64,000 nucleotides of DNA from Phoebastria nigripes (GCA_035582835.1 JAYKAV010000500.1:1188661-1252660), one strand, 5' to 3'. Shown: positions 11,011 through 24,500, counted from the first letter of the stretch. Program-made: numbers and translations. The notes: generated by a model not told the origin, from the letters alone.

Positions 11011-14000
11011 CCTGCCCCGCTGCTTCAGCAGAGCTCCAGCACCTCTGCATGTGCACGTGCTTGCACATGTGTGCACAAGCTTGCACAAGCACTTGTTGTG
11101 CTGCTGCAGCTGGGAGCTCTGCTGCGGTCCCCCTAGGGCAGAGGGACCCGCTCCCCACCCAGCTGAGCCCTGGGAAGATGCTTGTTGGTGCCTGTTGTGG
11201 GCATCCGGGCTGGCACAGCGCCGAGGCTGATGCACCAATTCCTCCCCTCCTTGGAGGGCAGGCTAGCACTGACAGGAGAAACAGAACAGCCAAGAAATGA
11301 AATACGAGTCAAGTTACTGTAATAAATCCCACAATTACCCAAGAGACAGAGGGAGCAGAGTGTCCTGCAACAAGATCTTTGACAGAAAAAGAAGAAACTC
11401 TGTAAACAGGCCTTCCTGTTAAACTCAGGTGAGATTTTTTTTCTCTCTCTTATAAAACACTGTTCTTAAAATATTTGCATTGAAAAAACGCACCACTTTC
11501 CATATGAAAGCTATGCTTGGCACAAGCATCCTCTCGGCTAGAAAGGAGCTGGAAGAGCCCTTCTCTTTCTAATGTCAGCTCATTATCACGTTGTTGAGGC
11601 ATATTATACACCCTGAAAACAAAGCCACTCTGGCTCTGTGTTGAAGCTCCCTTTGGTTAGCAAGAAATTGATGATTTCAGCAGCAGAGGAGCGGTCCCGC
11701 TTCAGAAGTGTCTGTACTCTCAGGATGCGCTTTNAGGGAACCGCAGGCCTGTAATTGTGGAACAAAAACCTTAAAACTTACGTAGGAGTAAACTCAAAGC
11801 TGGAAAGAAAATAAAATGGGATGTCAAATTATGTATTCGAAGAATGGCTTCTCATTAGTGATGGTGGGTTATCTGTAGATTCTCCCATCACACGATACCC
11901 ATCCTCTTGTACTTCCCAGTGATGCAGAAATCTTTCTGAGGGAACTGGCTGATGCACTTCATTTTGGTTTTATTTCCCTCCATGTAAGGATTGTTAAGTG
12001 TGTTTTCCTAAGGGGATCCTACAGACGTGATGTTTCAAGTATCAGTAAAGCTGGGAGGACATTAAGCAGGTGCTGAGCGTGCAGCCTCTTCCCTGCTATC
12101 GCTGTAGCTGCCTGCGCAGGAGGCACTGCCTGCAGTCACACCACGGTGGGACTCAAACCGCTCAGCAGAGGCTGGGCTTCTGCTTCAACTGCTGGCCACG
12201 GTGGGTTTAGGTTTTTCCCATGGAGACCCTATTTCTGAGCACATACCCCCATTTCTGGTCCTAAGCCTCAGCTGCATAATTCATCTGGCCGGATCCTGCC
12301 CTTACCAGAGGGTGCGGTGATGCCCTTGGGGCGGTGACCTTGTGTTTGGGGACAGCCAGGCGAGGCTGGGGAGGCTCTCGCTGTTCCTGCTGGCTCTTCA
12401 TTAAAGATATTTGGATTGCAATTTTTCTGATCTCCCAGTGATACTGTAATTGTCCAGTTACGACTGACTTTGGCATCGTTATCCACACTGAGTCCTGTCA
12501 GACGGATGAGAAACTCACTGGGGTGCTAATATGCACAAGCTGCAGTAGCCAAGGAGCCAAGTAGCAGTGTCTAATGCTGCCAGCTGGCCTGGGAATTGCG
12601 ATGGAGGGAGCCGATGTGCTCTTGCAGGAGGGGACGGGGCCCTTGGCGTTACCTGGTGCTGCTGCGCTCCTGCGTGCGCTGCAATGGTGGGAAGCGGGGC
12701 AGGGAGGATGGCTTGGGGCTGGAACAGGGACATTAATTCTCTGGCTGCAGCAGTTTAACCAATATGTGAATTATTTTTTTCAGCTTACGAGGAGTGAAGG
12801 GTGCTGGCTGTGGCCCTGCTTTGGGGAGTTTGAAGACCAGAGCTGTATTTCTGGGGTCCTGCATGGCTAAATGGAAAAGGGGCTGTACCTAGAAAAAGTC
12901 TTGCAAAGGCAGCTGAACCGTGACTGACTTCCCAGCACCGCCTGCCAAATGGTCACCTATTAACTTACTCACTGGCATTCCTTCTTGCAAACACCCGGTC
13001 ATCTGAACGCTGTTTGCTGCCAGCGTCTCCCTGGGACAGCAGCTTTGCAGCCCTGATAGCCACCACCCGTGGATTTTCCCTGCACATATCTGCAGGGAAG
13101 GCCTTGGCAAAGCGGTAAGCAGTGTGCTGCTCAGTCCAGCTCCCTCTGTCCCGCCAGCAGCAGGGGGTGGCACAGGCCTGGGGCAGCGCTGGTGGGACAG
13201 AACTGTGCGACAGCGCCCACCCTGAGCGAGAAAGCAAGGCAAGCAGTAGCATTTCATCAGAGGAGGTCTGCAACGAAAACATTATTTCCCCAAATGTGTT
13301 CATCATTCAAAATTATTCAAGCAAAGGTTTCCATCTCACTGTAGCTATTATTCATAATCTGAGAATCTGGATGTGTGGCTCTCCTTGGTAATTAAGCCAC
13401 ATGGAGTTTTTTCTGCCCTCCGTTTGGGTGGAACAGCAGTTGTACCTCAGTCCCAGGGTGTCTCTGCAGCACAAACAGGGCTGGTCCTGGCTGCAGGGCC
13501 TTGAAGCAGGGCTCAGAATCCAGATTTCAGCCTTGTGCCACTAAATGGTGCCAGCTTCCTGTGCACCTTGGGCCAGCAGCTCTCTGCAACCCGGGCCCTG
13601 GATGTTTTGGGCCCTGGCTTCCATGTCGTGGGAGGGGGCTGCTGAATGGTCCTCCAGGACCATCTCTTCAGATGAGGAATGCCTTGAACCTCTTTNCAGG
13701 GGTAAGGCTGAATGCCTGCCCTGGCCAGAGCGGTCACTATGTAAATCACAGTTATTGCTAGCAGTGTTGTCGTATATTGGTGTTCTGTATATCATAACTG
13801 AAATCGGGACCATAATACAAATGTGAGGGCTTACCTATACAGCATCAGTGCTATCTAGTAACAACTATGGGATAGGAAAGTAAACACGAAATAAATCAAG
13901 AAATAGTGCCTTTTCCAGATGACTTTCTGTTCCAGAGTGGATCCCTGAAACAACGGTTCAGAGCAATTTTCTGCAAAGGCTATTTTGGTAACTTTCCAGG

Positions 14001-17000
14001 CATTGCTCACTCATGTCCTGCGAGTGTGATGCTCCAGGTAGTGAATACACTTGCTAACAATATTTTCCTAAGCATGTGTGTGGCACGAATGGAGAAGTCG
14101 GCTGCCAGCCAGAGCTGGTTCCCATGCAAGGTCCTGGAAATGCGCTTGCAGGGGCCAGCAGGATGCTGACCTGTGCAAGCGTGTAAGTGCCTCCCCTGCC
14201 CCCACAGTGAATGTGTTTTGGGGTGTCTGATGATCCCCTTTAGGGAGAGGAGTCAGAGCCAGCTGCCCGGTGGCCCAGGACCCGCTGTGCACAGCCAGTC
14301 CCCTGCTCGCCTCTGCCTGATGCCCACCAGGGTGTGAACGCACCCACCTGCAGCGAGGGTGCAGGCATCATCCAAGTGTGCCCAGCCCCATGGCTGTGTG
14401 TGCCCCACGGCTGTGCACGTCCCCCGGGAGGGACTTGCTCTCCCTGCAGGAGCCTGCTGAAGCAGGGATGTGGCGGTGGCTTTGCCACTCCTGTTGGGGC
14501 TGTCTGACTGCAACAAGCAGACACGCAGGCTCATTCCTTTGGGGCTGCCATTGAGTCACTGACCCCACAGCCATTCCTCTAATTCAGGAGCTGGTTAAGC
14601 ACGTGCTTGAGACTGAACACTTGTTTTTAGTGCTTTGCTGACCTGGGGCTAAGTGAGGAGCTGATAACACTAAATACAGCATTTTCCTTTTGTATGCAGG
14701 CTCCCATGTGAGCTGCCGCGTCTCCTCGGGACTCGGCGATAGCTGCAGCAGGAGCTGCAACGCAAGCACGAGGGACGGAGCACCGAGCGAGCTGTGTGCT
14801 ACTTCCATTCCGCTGGAGGTCCACCCACCCTCAAGGTCTGAGGTGGTGCTCCTGCCCCTGGGGCACCTTGTCTGCCAGGTAGGACAGAAGTCGGAACGGA
14901 AACACCGATGAGGACACATCACTCAGCAAGCAGGGCTGTTCATTCTCCGTGCTTGTCCCTCTGGGCTGGATGGGCCCTCTCTGGAGCGGGCTGGCTCCCA
15001 GCCTTCCCCAGGCAGGGGGCTGCCCGAGCGTGCTCAGCGCCTGGCAGGAGGGACCCTGCCCCAGGCTCCCCCCAGCACCCACCCACCACTCCTGGTCCCA
15101 GGGGGCCAGCCTGGGCTCCTCGCCCCCAGGCTGCAGCCAGTGCCAGCATCGCCCTTGGTGGCCGGAGGGGGATGGACGGCACCCACCTGCGTGAGGGTTC
15201 TGGGAGCAGCGCGGGGGCCTCAACACGGGGTTTGCCACTGTTGGGAAATTTATGAACAATTCATAAATGTGTTTTACAGACAGCTGTTAGTATGTGCTGA
15301 GCAATACTCATTCTGTCAAGGAAAACTAGTTACAGGGTTATAGCCAGGCCACTTAAATATTATGATCCATAATATATAAATAGTGGGCAGAGCACTGCTG
15401 CTGCTTTGTGGTATAAAGAGCCCTGTGCATGCTGGAATCCTGCACCGGCTGAAGGTGTCTGCAAGCCATGTACTCACACAGGCACTTGGCACTTCTAAAA
15501 ATCACTTTCCATGCCATCCTGGGGTCACACAGCACCCTCACTAATCAAACTGCAGGCCACCAGGCTGCCACAGCTGTGGTTGGAGGGGAAGGTGAGGCTG
15601 GCGGTTGGGAGAGGCTTGCTGTGGGGTGGCAGCAGACCTAGGAGCTGTGCCACCAGCCGTGGGCGCAGGCCCCCGGGCTGCCACTTGAGACTTGCGTGCA
15701 TTGCCCTAAAACTAAAGATGTGGTCATGCTGTGTGCCATTTCACTCTTCAGCTTAAATTTGAAAATGATGTCTTTTAACCTTGGCTGAAGTTGCACGCTT
15801 CCTCGGTGTCTTGGCCAGACCAGACTGAAAAGGGACAGAAGAAAGTGTCAGTGCAGATGTGGCAGGGAACCAAAAGCACAGTTCAGAGGCGAGGGCTGCC
15901 AGACTTTCAGCAAAGTATCTGCCTGGCTGTGGCGTGCCTGGTCCGGCTGGTGAGGAGCTCCGCTTGGGCTGCAGCCTGGCCTGCCAGCAGTAACGCGCAC
16001 CAAGGTACATGAAACAGACAGTCAAAAATGAGAAGGACTGCAGTAGTAAAATAGTGAGCTATTTTCCCTGCAGGAAATATTACACAGCCTTGTTGAAAAA
16101 GAACAAAAGATTAAACTCAAAGTAAAATGAAATGCAAAAATGCTGTGAAACCTGGTGCGTGGTCTGGGGGTTTCTGACTGCAGTGAGCTCCTGAAATATC
16201 CCTGCATCTCTTCTCAGGATCATGTCGCTACCTGAAATGCTTCAGGATCTCTTTATTAAAAAGCAACCCCCCACACATCCCAGTAGAAAGCAGGTGCCTA
16301 CTGCAGAGTCTCCAGGTCTTTAAAAACCTTGAGAGTGGCTTGTTTGCTTTAGTTAAGAACTTGCCGCTATTTTAAAGTGGGGGTTTAGCTCAGATATTGC
16401 TGAGGACAGAAGGATGGAGGTTCATTAACTCTCAGGGTTTCTGGCAAACCCTGCCTGGGTATCGTTAGAGACAAAACCACCCAGAGCCCTCTCAGGGCAG
16501 ACTTGGTCCACAGCTGCACACTTCCCTCATTCTCCCTATCCGTTGCTGTCCTTCAAGATGCGCTGGTGGCTGGGGCTGGGTGTACATGGACAGCCATGTA
16601 CTTCCCACTTACACAGGTGCCTGAATTAAAACATGCACAGGAGATATGAGGACCTTATTTTAGAACAATCGAGATATAAAATAGAAATATAGAAGGGAAG
16701 TTGTAGCTGCAAAGAGACATTTTGGTGCGCTAAGTTAGAGGCAGCAGGTTAAACCTACCTCCAAGAAACCTTAAAACCAGGCAGCAGCTGAGTTTCAACC
16801 TGCAGCCATTCCAGCATGAAACTAAACATTGGGCTGATCTTTCTCTAAATGCAGGCATGGAAAAAATCGTACATGCAGCAGTATTTCACTGCTACACTAA
16901 ATGTAGCTATAGAGATGAATTCCTGCAGCATAAAGGATTTTAAACAAACAAGGGCTCGAGCTTACAGTCAGGATGAGGATGCAGGATCCTTCACGGTTTG

Positions 17001-17439
17001 TCATAGTGTTTTCCCCCTGCAAACTGGGATCTTTTTTGATGGTGAAGCCTGACCAGCGGTTGCCAGGAATTTCTGCTCCCCCTTGGGAGTGAGGGACTGT
17101 GCATGTGAAGCAGAGCTGGGCCAGTGCCCCCTGCACTAGCCAGCCGTGCTGCACATCCCCATCCTGGCACCAGTGCACCCTTCCAGCAAAGCCGTGCTGC
17201 TGCAGTCAAACAGAGTGGGGTAACACAAACAGAGCAAGTCATGCACCGCTAACAAACCCAGCTAGCACGCACGTTAATTTGGAACAATGTTCTGGAGGAT
17301 GCAAATTTTGGCGTTCATCCACTCAAGGATGAGTGAGCTGTATTCGTTCAGCCACAAATCNAGCATTGTAGCCAAGACTGACTTAAATTCCTCCTATTCA
17401 GCGTCCTGAAAACAAGATAGTGGTACGAACTGGACAGCA

Positions 17440-17660
17440 TGTACATGACTGCAGAACTTGTGAGAAAAGACATGCTCTGAATAAACAGAAGTAAATAAAT
17501 GCATTTTGAAAAAGATTTATGTAAAATATTCAGAGGAAAACATTATACTTGCAAATACTTATGCTTTTGAGTAACTTTACACTGGTAGATTAACCAACTC
17601 CAGTATAGTTATTCATGTACCTAATACCAAGTGTGCAAGTATTTGCTGATTCAGAGCCTG
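17440..17660. promoter_or_regulatory. Candidate conserved non-coding element
   Basis: This unique AT-rich stretch (TAAATAAATGCATTTTG, TTATGTAAAATATTC and similar) lies between GC-rich blocks, with no ORF and no recognisable repeat. The call is by appearance only. Confidence 0.28.
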
Positions 17661-18298
17661 TGCTTATGCTCTGTGAAAGAGCACAATGGTGCCTTTCCCC
17701 AGCCTCCAAACTCTGCCAAGGTTTAAAGGTCTCCATAGGCAGAAGCCCTGAGAGCTCGCTGTGAGCTGTGCAGCCTCCCCAGCTGCAGCAGAGGCGTTTG
17801 CTCCCTCGGGCAGCGCAGTGCTCTGTTCTGGCAGCTTCTCCGAGGGTAAAACTGGAGCAGCAGCTAAACTGTGCTGGAAAGTGACTGTCCCTTTGGAAAA
17901 AATGTTATTGCAGATCATGCCACAGACACGTTGGGATATATCTTTGCAGTGTATCTTAGAATATTTCGTGGATACTAAGCAGCAATTAGAGTCTTCCTTT
18001 GGAATCAATTCATTTCCTACCGCCGTGGTAGCAGGGAGGATCTTATTGAAACTCTAGGATTTTTAATATTATTACACTAAAGACTCTCTCAGTATCAGCA
18101 TCTCCGTGGGGGAGCATTAGTGCACTGTAATGTGTAACAACTTCTCCAGTTCAGGAAATCTTGTTGTATTTGTAATAGGGCATTTGGGGCATATATTATG
18201 TATGGGACATATATTTCTCATTTCCACCAGGCATCATCTTTCCTTCTCTCTAAATTACTCTCCAAATCAAAAAAAATGCATTGTATTCCTTATCGCTC

Positions 18299-18319
18299 AA
18301 AATATATATATATATTTTT
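18299..18319. repeat. Short (AT)n microsatellite
   Basis: Alternating AT tract of about seven dinucleotides followed by T-rich sequence. Confidence 0.8.
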
Positions 18320-19344
18320 AATCTTTGGACCCAGAAGCCACTACCAGCCATCAGGACTGTTTGCGGTAGAAGCCAGAAAGCCTTGGTCGAACAGTGAAGG
18401 AATAGAGCCATAGTTAAGAATACCCTGTTATTACCACAGTTCAGCAAGCACCAGTCTAACATGCTTTACTGGAGAGAAGCACCAGCCAGGACAGGAGGAA
18501 GGTTTGCTCCCAGTCCAGGGTTGTATCCAGGAGTATGTGGGACGCCAGGATTCTGCTGTTGCAGAACATTTTGTTTGCTTTATGGACATGTATATGAAAA
18601 CACTAATGCGTATGTTGCTTTTCAGACAAGCCTCTCAAATATGAACTAATAAAAGTGTTTCTCTTGGTAGTAAGTCTGACCACACCAGGGTGAAGAGCAA
18701 GGCGCTGGAACAACCCTGAGGATCAAACCCAAGAACTCCCCTGGTTCTCCGCTGCACCCAGCTCTGCAGGCACCTCAACAATGACAGACCAGCCACAGCT
18801 GGGTCTGTGGGAAACTCTTGGTCAGCCGAGCTCCTACCTACCTCAGTGAGAGCCAGATAGGTGCAAAAATAGCCTGGAGATAGCCATGGAAGGAAAGAGA
18901 AGGGCTGTTTGCTCAACCGCTCCTGCTCAGTTCAGCCTGGCTAAAGGGATGTACATAGAGAGTCCAAATAGGATGGAAGAAGCAAATGGTTACCCAAGTG
19001 GGAAAAGAACAGGCTGAACAGAGCTCCTCAAAAGATGACCAAATCTGAGCAAAAAGAAAATGGGAGAGGGGAAAAAAATCAGGACTATTTGAGAATTAGT
19101 GGTGTAGTTAAAGGCAGAATATCAGACAAGGAATCGCCCTGTAACAACAGAGATGGACCATCCATTAAATGCACCACCCCTTCAGATGGTACTTGATTTT
19201 GTCAGGATAAAAGAGAAGTGGGATGAAATTTGGGTGATACCATCTGAGTGAGATCTTTCTCCTCTTACAAGTCACAGAGGCCACATTTCCAGCACAAAGG
19301 AAACCGTGGCTCCAAGCAGGCAGCATGTCATGGAAAATAGTTAG

Positions 19345-20300
19345 AGGAAACCAGCTCTAGAAAGGACCCGGGAGACCACCTTGCCTGGTCCCTGCCCAGA
19401 GGGAACGACTGAGTGATGTCTGATAAGTGCTTTTAGGAGGGCTTTCAACTTGACCAGTGATAAAAACTCTCCAAGCTGTGCTTCACTGTCTTTGCTGTTG
19501 TAAAGTTTTTCACCGTACCTTTGCAGAATCTCTTGTTGCACTTCACACCTATCACTTCTTAACAGGTTACTGCCCTCCTCTTTAATTCACCTACAAATTA
19601 ACATGTTTTCCTCCCTCTTTTATTTCATTCTTCACCCCAGGATTTTTTCTTTTTCTTTAGATTAGCAGCTCTGACTCTTTCAGTCTTGCATTAAAGGCCA
19701 TTAATGTCAACACTTACACCAATCCTGCTGCTCTCCAGATTATCGCTGATGACCTTCCTTGACGTAAGGTGCTCAAAACCAAATGCAGGACAGCTGCAGG
19801 ATTAGTTCATATGATTATGGCTACAGGCCATGCTACTGTTCCAGGTTATGCTGTGATTTGCATCATCTGCTAATTTAATAAGTGTGTTCTCAAATCCATC
19901 ACTGGCATGTGATAATATTGAGCAGAACCAGACCTCTGCAGACCCTCAGGTCAGGATGTCTTCCGTGCTGTGAGTGGACCACTAATGGCTTCTGGTTACC
20001 CAACCAGCCTGGCAAACCCTGACCTCTCTGGACCATATTTGCTTAGTTTGTTTTTCAGGCCATGGTGAAAGAGAACATCAAATATCTTACTGAAGTCAAG
20101 GTAGCTCCCGAAGCTGCTTATCCCCTAACCACAGGGACCGTTTTCTCAAGAACACTAGCTTAGTTTGACACAATTTGCCCTTCATCTGTCCACAGCAGCT
20201 GCTGCCGATCTCCTAGATGTAGTTTGTTTCAGAAGGAAGACTGAGGTTTTATTGACCAAATTACAGTTATTCAGCTTTTTCCACCTGGCATTGCCCATCT
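19345..20300 (-). mobile_element. Decayed CR1/L3-type LINE fragment, 3' half with reverse transcriptase remnant
   Basis: Read on the minus strand, 20100-20071 translates to LDFSKIFDVL, a decayed form of the LDFSKAFDTV block of CR1-clade reverse transcriptases. Other stretches resemble remembered CR1/L3 consensus text in the expected order. These include the TTTGACACAATTTG and CTCCTAGATG words near 20166-20220, the AATTTAATAAGTGTGTTCTC stretch near 19872, and the AGAAAGGACC-GGGAGACCACCTTG 3'-end-like sequence at about 19359. The element is truncated, riddled with indels and non-coding. The right boundary is uncertain. Confidence 0.72.
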
Positions 20301-20469
20301 TCCAAAGGCTTAAGGGCCATAGCTCACGGCTGGGGCAGACCGCCAGCCAGGAGAAGCTGTTGAGCAGTTTCCACCCAAGGGGAGGTCAGCAGATGAATCG
20401 TTTTCTCTGTGAAGTTTAATTTTTTGTGCCATGGGGCTTGCAGGAGCTGCCTTCTGAGCCCCGAGTCCT
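20301..20469. other. Short unique segment between LINE fragment and promoter island
   Basis: Nothing is recognised here. GC content rises steadily toward the CpG island. Confidence 0.5.
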
Positions 20470-21580
20470 GCGTTTGCTAGAGCCCAAGGTGGGACGTGGC
20501 GGCGGGGCAAGCCCCGCTGCCCGGGGACGCTGGGGGCGGCGGGGGGTCGCGGAGCCTCGCTCCCCGCGGAGCCCGGGGCGCGCCCGCCGTGGGTGGGGCA
20601 GGGGCAGGACAGCCGAGGGCCGTGCCGGCCCGCGGGGCCGGGTTCGCTTTGGGCCGTGCCCGGGCGGTGGGAGGCAGCGCTGCGCGGCCGCCACGGTGGG
20701 TGCCCCGTGGGACGGGACGGGACGGGGCGGCCCCGAGGGGGTCGCGGTGCCGCCGGTGTGGGGCGGGACGGGGCGGGCTCTGGNNNNNNNNNNNNNNNNN
20801 NNNNNNNNNNNNNNNNNNNNNNNNNNNNNNNNNNNNNNNNNNNNNNNNNNNNNNNNNNNNNNNNNNNNNNNNNNNNNNNNNNNNNNNNNNNNNNNNNNNN
20901 NNNNNNNNNNNNNNNNNNNNNNNNNNNNNNNNNNNNNNNNNNNNNNNNNNNNNNNNNNNNNNNNNNNNNNNNNNNNNNNNNNNNNNNNNNNNNNNNNNNN
21001 NNNNNNNNNNNNNNNNNNNNNNNNNNNNNNNNNNNNNNNNNNNNNNNNNNNNNNNNNNNNNNNNNNNNNNNNNNNNNNNNNNNNNNNNNNNNNNNNNNNN
21101 NNNNNNNNNNNNNNNNNNNNNNNNNNNNNNNNNNNNNNNNNNNNNNNNNNNNNNNNNNNNNNNNNNNNNNNNNNNNNNNNNNNNNNNNNNNNNNNNNNNN
21201 NNNNNNNNNNNNNNNNNNNNNNNNNNNNGGGGCTCCTGCGCGGCGGCCCAGCGGGGGCGGCGCGTCCGAGAGCGGGGCCGGGCCCGGCGGCGGGGGCGCT
21301 CACACGGCCGGGGCGCCGCGGCGCCGGGCGAGGTGGGCAGGCCGGGACCCCCGCCCGCTCGGGGCGGCCCCCGGGCCCGGTCTGCGGGCCCTCCCGGGTC
21401 CCCCGCAGCGCCCGGCTGCCTGCGGTGGAGGGGCCGGCGGGAGCACCCCGGGCTCGGGCGGGGGCCTGCCGGTGCCGCGCGTCGCGGGGAGGCCGCGCCT
21501 TCGCAGCGCCGCCAGCCCGGCGTGCGAGTGGCCGAGCTCCGGTCCGGTCCTGAGCTCCCTGCTGTTCTCCGAGTAAGATC
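20470..21580 (+). promoter_or_regulatory. MVB12B: CpG island: presumed MVB12B promoter and first exon, interrupted by an assembly gap
   Basis: Sequence on both sides of the gap is extremely GC-rich and dense in CpG, with GC-box-like motifs such as the repeated GGGAC/GGGGCGG stretch at 20709-20730 and GGGGCGGG just before the gap. It lies 6.6 kb upstream of exon 2, on the same side as the expected 5' end. The human first exon encodes a Cys/Arg start followed by a proline run. No such frame is visible in the flanks, so it is probably inside the missing 445 bases. A donor-like GAG/GTGGGC occurs near 21330. The promoter assignment is inferred from position and composition. Confidence 0.7.
20784..21228. 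other. Assembly gap (445 N) inside the promoter CpG island
   Basis: This is a run of N. The flanks are over 80% GC with tandem G-runs, which are typical drop-out sequence. The gap probably removes the MVB12B start codon and transcription start site. Confidence 0.98.
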
Positions 21581-24500
21581 AAAGGGCTCTGCTGGGGCTG
21601 GTGGTCGGTTGCAGGAAGAGCTTCGGTGATCAGCGGTGGGGCAAAGCCCTGGTGACCTTGACCTGCTCAAGAGTTTACTGCAAATCTTATTAGTGACTGG
21701 TTAGAGAAAATAACAAAAAACCTGTGTTTCGTGTGGTCTTTTGCTGCAAGTGTTTACAGCGTGGGTTTACTTGACTGCCTGTTTTCCTCACCTGTTCTCA
21801 GGTTTCTGCTTGTCTGGAGGTGATAATGTGGGCTCTCTCTTTACAGTACTGGCTGGAGCAGTGATACTGAGCTGCCTGTGTTTTATGTACTCAGCTCTTG
21901 CGTTACCGAGGCTTGTGAGCTTTCACTGTGGTTTCTGGAGAGGTTCTCAAAGATCTACCAAGCTTCCGTATTTTCTGTGCTTTCTCTGAGCTGGGGCATT
22001 CACAGCTTGGTCATGGTAACGCAAGCAGAGTCCTTCAGCTGAAACGAGACAGGCTGGGCTTCAGCAGGTGTTCAGCTGGTCGGGCTAAAACTCAGGTTTC
22101 TCCATCTTGTGTTTTATTTTAACTGAATGAGAACATGCTAACATATACCTTAGTGGAGCCTGCGCGTCGTGTGGCAGGTTGGCAGTGTCATCCCTGTAAT
22201 TTTTAGCTGAGATAGCCTTACCCGCTAGATTTTCTCAGCATATTGGGACAAAAGCTTAGTTTGAGCTTCTGGAGGTGTGAAATAAAACACACAACACTTT
22301 GGTCTTGTAGTGCATGCTGCTCTGACAGAGTGAATCCCAGGCTCAAGGGTTCCTATAGCCCCTAGGGACTTGTTCACGCATGTGCCAAGATAGAAATAAC
22401 TGAACTGAATGTCATTTAAATTTTGCTGCCCTGGTGCAAGGTCATCTGTGTATGGAAACCTATTTTGGTTTGAAATAGGGAACTCCTCTCAAATGAGTGT
22501 CCATAGTTAGAAGTGCTGTGAAGCAATACAAGATCTCAATTTTGCTCATTCCGTGACTTAAGTTCCTGTTTCCATCCAGTTCAGTCACAAACTGTAGAGA
22601 TTTTGCAGCTGATACGGGGCAGCTGTCTCAAAGATGGGAGCCTGGGTACAGGGGTGATTCCAGACATACCTTCGTTTGGGGCGAAACGTGAAACTGAAAT
22701 TCTGCCTGCTTGTGATGGAGGCCTCCAGGGCCCTGACCCTGTGTCCCGCCGCGGTCTCCTGTTTTTCTGATTGAAACTATGTCCTATTCCATGAACAGAA
22801 ATAGAAAATTGGCTGGGGCTGTGTCCTGTTCCCGGACGTGGTGGGAGGACCAGGCGTGTGGAGGAGTACGTCAGTGTAACTTCTAAGCAACCTGCGTTGT
22901 GCCAGCAGTATCTACCGCCTTTTCAAAATGAAGGAGCGATAACCTGAGCATGTGAGCGATGATTTTAGCAGCATGTCTGCTTTGGTTTGATGGGATTATT
23001 TCCCGCAGGGTGCAGGAACTCAGTGAGGTAGTTGATAATTTTTTTCCAGTTTTGCCTTAGCTCATACTTTTCTGCCTGTGGAAAGAGCAAGTCAGTGTCA
23101 AAGTGCAGGGCTTGTAGTTGAAGGAAGAAACAATAAGACCATTCTCTCTCCAAGTCCCTTGCTATTTAACTTCAGAACTTGACCTGCTTTGCTGCTAGCA
23201 TGATACTTCTGTAGCAAATACATCATCAGGCCTGATCTGATCACGTACCCACCAGCTCTGGAACTTGCCTAACTTGTTGAAAAGGAGCACCAAGAGGGAA
23301 AAATACTCTACAAACTCACAATAATACATTAATTTCTGAAAATGTATTCCTTTGCTATATGAGTGTCCCAGGCAAAGCCCAGCAGTGTGTGTGGTCAGTC
23401 ACCTCAGTGGAATTCTTGGAACGGACAGTGAAGCCAGCAGAAAACTATGCCTAGGATAAACTAATAAAAGCGTAGATGAGCTAGCAGGAAAATGGGTGAG
23501 AGCGAGCAAAAAGGACATAAACAGTCTCGGGTGCTGGAGAAGGGGAGATGTGTGTGGCTGTGGGCACAGGCTGCAAGACAGGCTGCTCTGGGGTGATGAG
23601 CTGCCCTCGACTTTGCCATCTCCACAGGGTGCGAGGCTCGGGGTGCTGAGGCAGCCCCCTGGAGCTGCGCTGCCAGTCTGCAGAGGGCTTTGCACTGCCA
23701 GGGCAACACGGGCCCCGTGTTACACATCTCCTAGGGAGCAGACCTGGTGTGCGTGTTGGAAGTAGGTACTTTGCAGCAGGAGGACCCAGAGCGGAGCACC
23801 GGTGGGCATTGTGTGGTGACGAATCAAACCGAGACCCTGGCTGGACTGTACGCGTGTGGCTTTCTGACTAAATGTCACTGCCTGCTGCCCACATCTCCTT
23901 TGCTCTTCTCTTCTGCCTGTACCTGGTTGCTTGCCCTGTGGGCTGGCAGCCTCGGGAGCTGGGGGTGGCAGGACAGGACAGAGCACNGCTTGCTCCACTG
24001 GCCTCGAACTCCCCGGTGCAAAGACTTCTGGAAGCCTGGTCGGCGGCTCTGCCTGGAGTCTGCCTGCTGCAGGGCATCCCGGCACTGGTCTCTACTACCC
24101 GCTCCGTGAGCTGCAGCCCGCAGAACCATCTCTGCTGGGTTGAAGCAAGGGGCCTTGCTGTACTGCTGAGGGATCGGGATGGGGTCTGTGCCACATGCCT
24201 GCAGAGGTGCCTGTTGGGGCCAGTCTGGGTCCTGCCGTGCTGGGCTGGGCCTGGGTTGGTGCCACACAGAGCAAGTGGTCCCCCAAACCCTGGGCAGGAG
24301 TAGGCAAAGAAGATAAGTCAGGGCCTTGGCTGTGGGCAGAGAGAAGAAGGCTGTGGCAGAGGCTGGCAGAGTCCCCGAAGGCCTCTCCTGCAGCTGGGCA
24401 TCAGGATCCCCAGGACCCCTGTGCCTCCTGCCCTGTGGCACGGCCGGTTCGAGGGGGCGGAAAGCATTCAGGATAAAGCCAGCAGTGTGGCGGCTGCATG

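Larger units (their letters stand above)
2861..19344. other. Intergenic DNA upstream of MVB12B, no supported gene
   Basis: This 16.5-kb stretch alternates GC-rich, ORF-filled chance sequence with AT-rich unique stretches. I saw no exon chain, no tRNA or rRNA, and no intact transposable element. Listed separately within it are candidate regulatory stretches near 6.1-6.7, 7.7-8.1, 9.6-9.8 and 17.4-17.7 kb, the hairpin at 8.3 kb, a degenerate repeat-like block at 10.65-11.0 kb and an alternating purine-pyrimidine tract at 11.04 kb. In vertebrates this interval lies between PBX3 and MVB12B (established synteny as I recall it), so developmental enhancers would be expected. Confidence 0.6.

Noticed and set aside
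20416..21670. Very long ORFs (up to 397 codons) on both strands across the promoter island
   Set aside because: They are carried by the run of N, occur in several frames on both strands, and consist of Arg/Gly/Pro/Ala-rich translation of GC-rich DNA.
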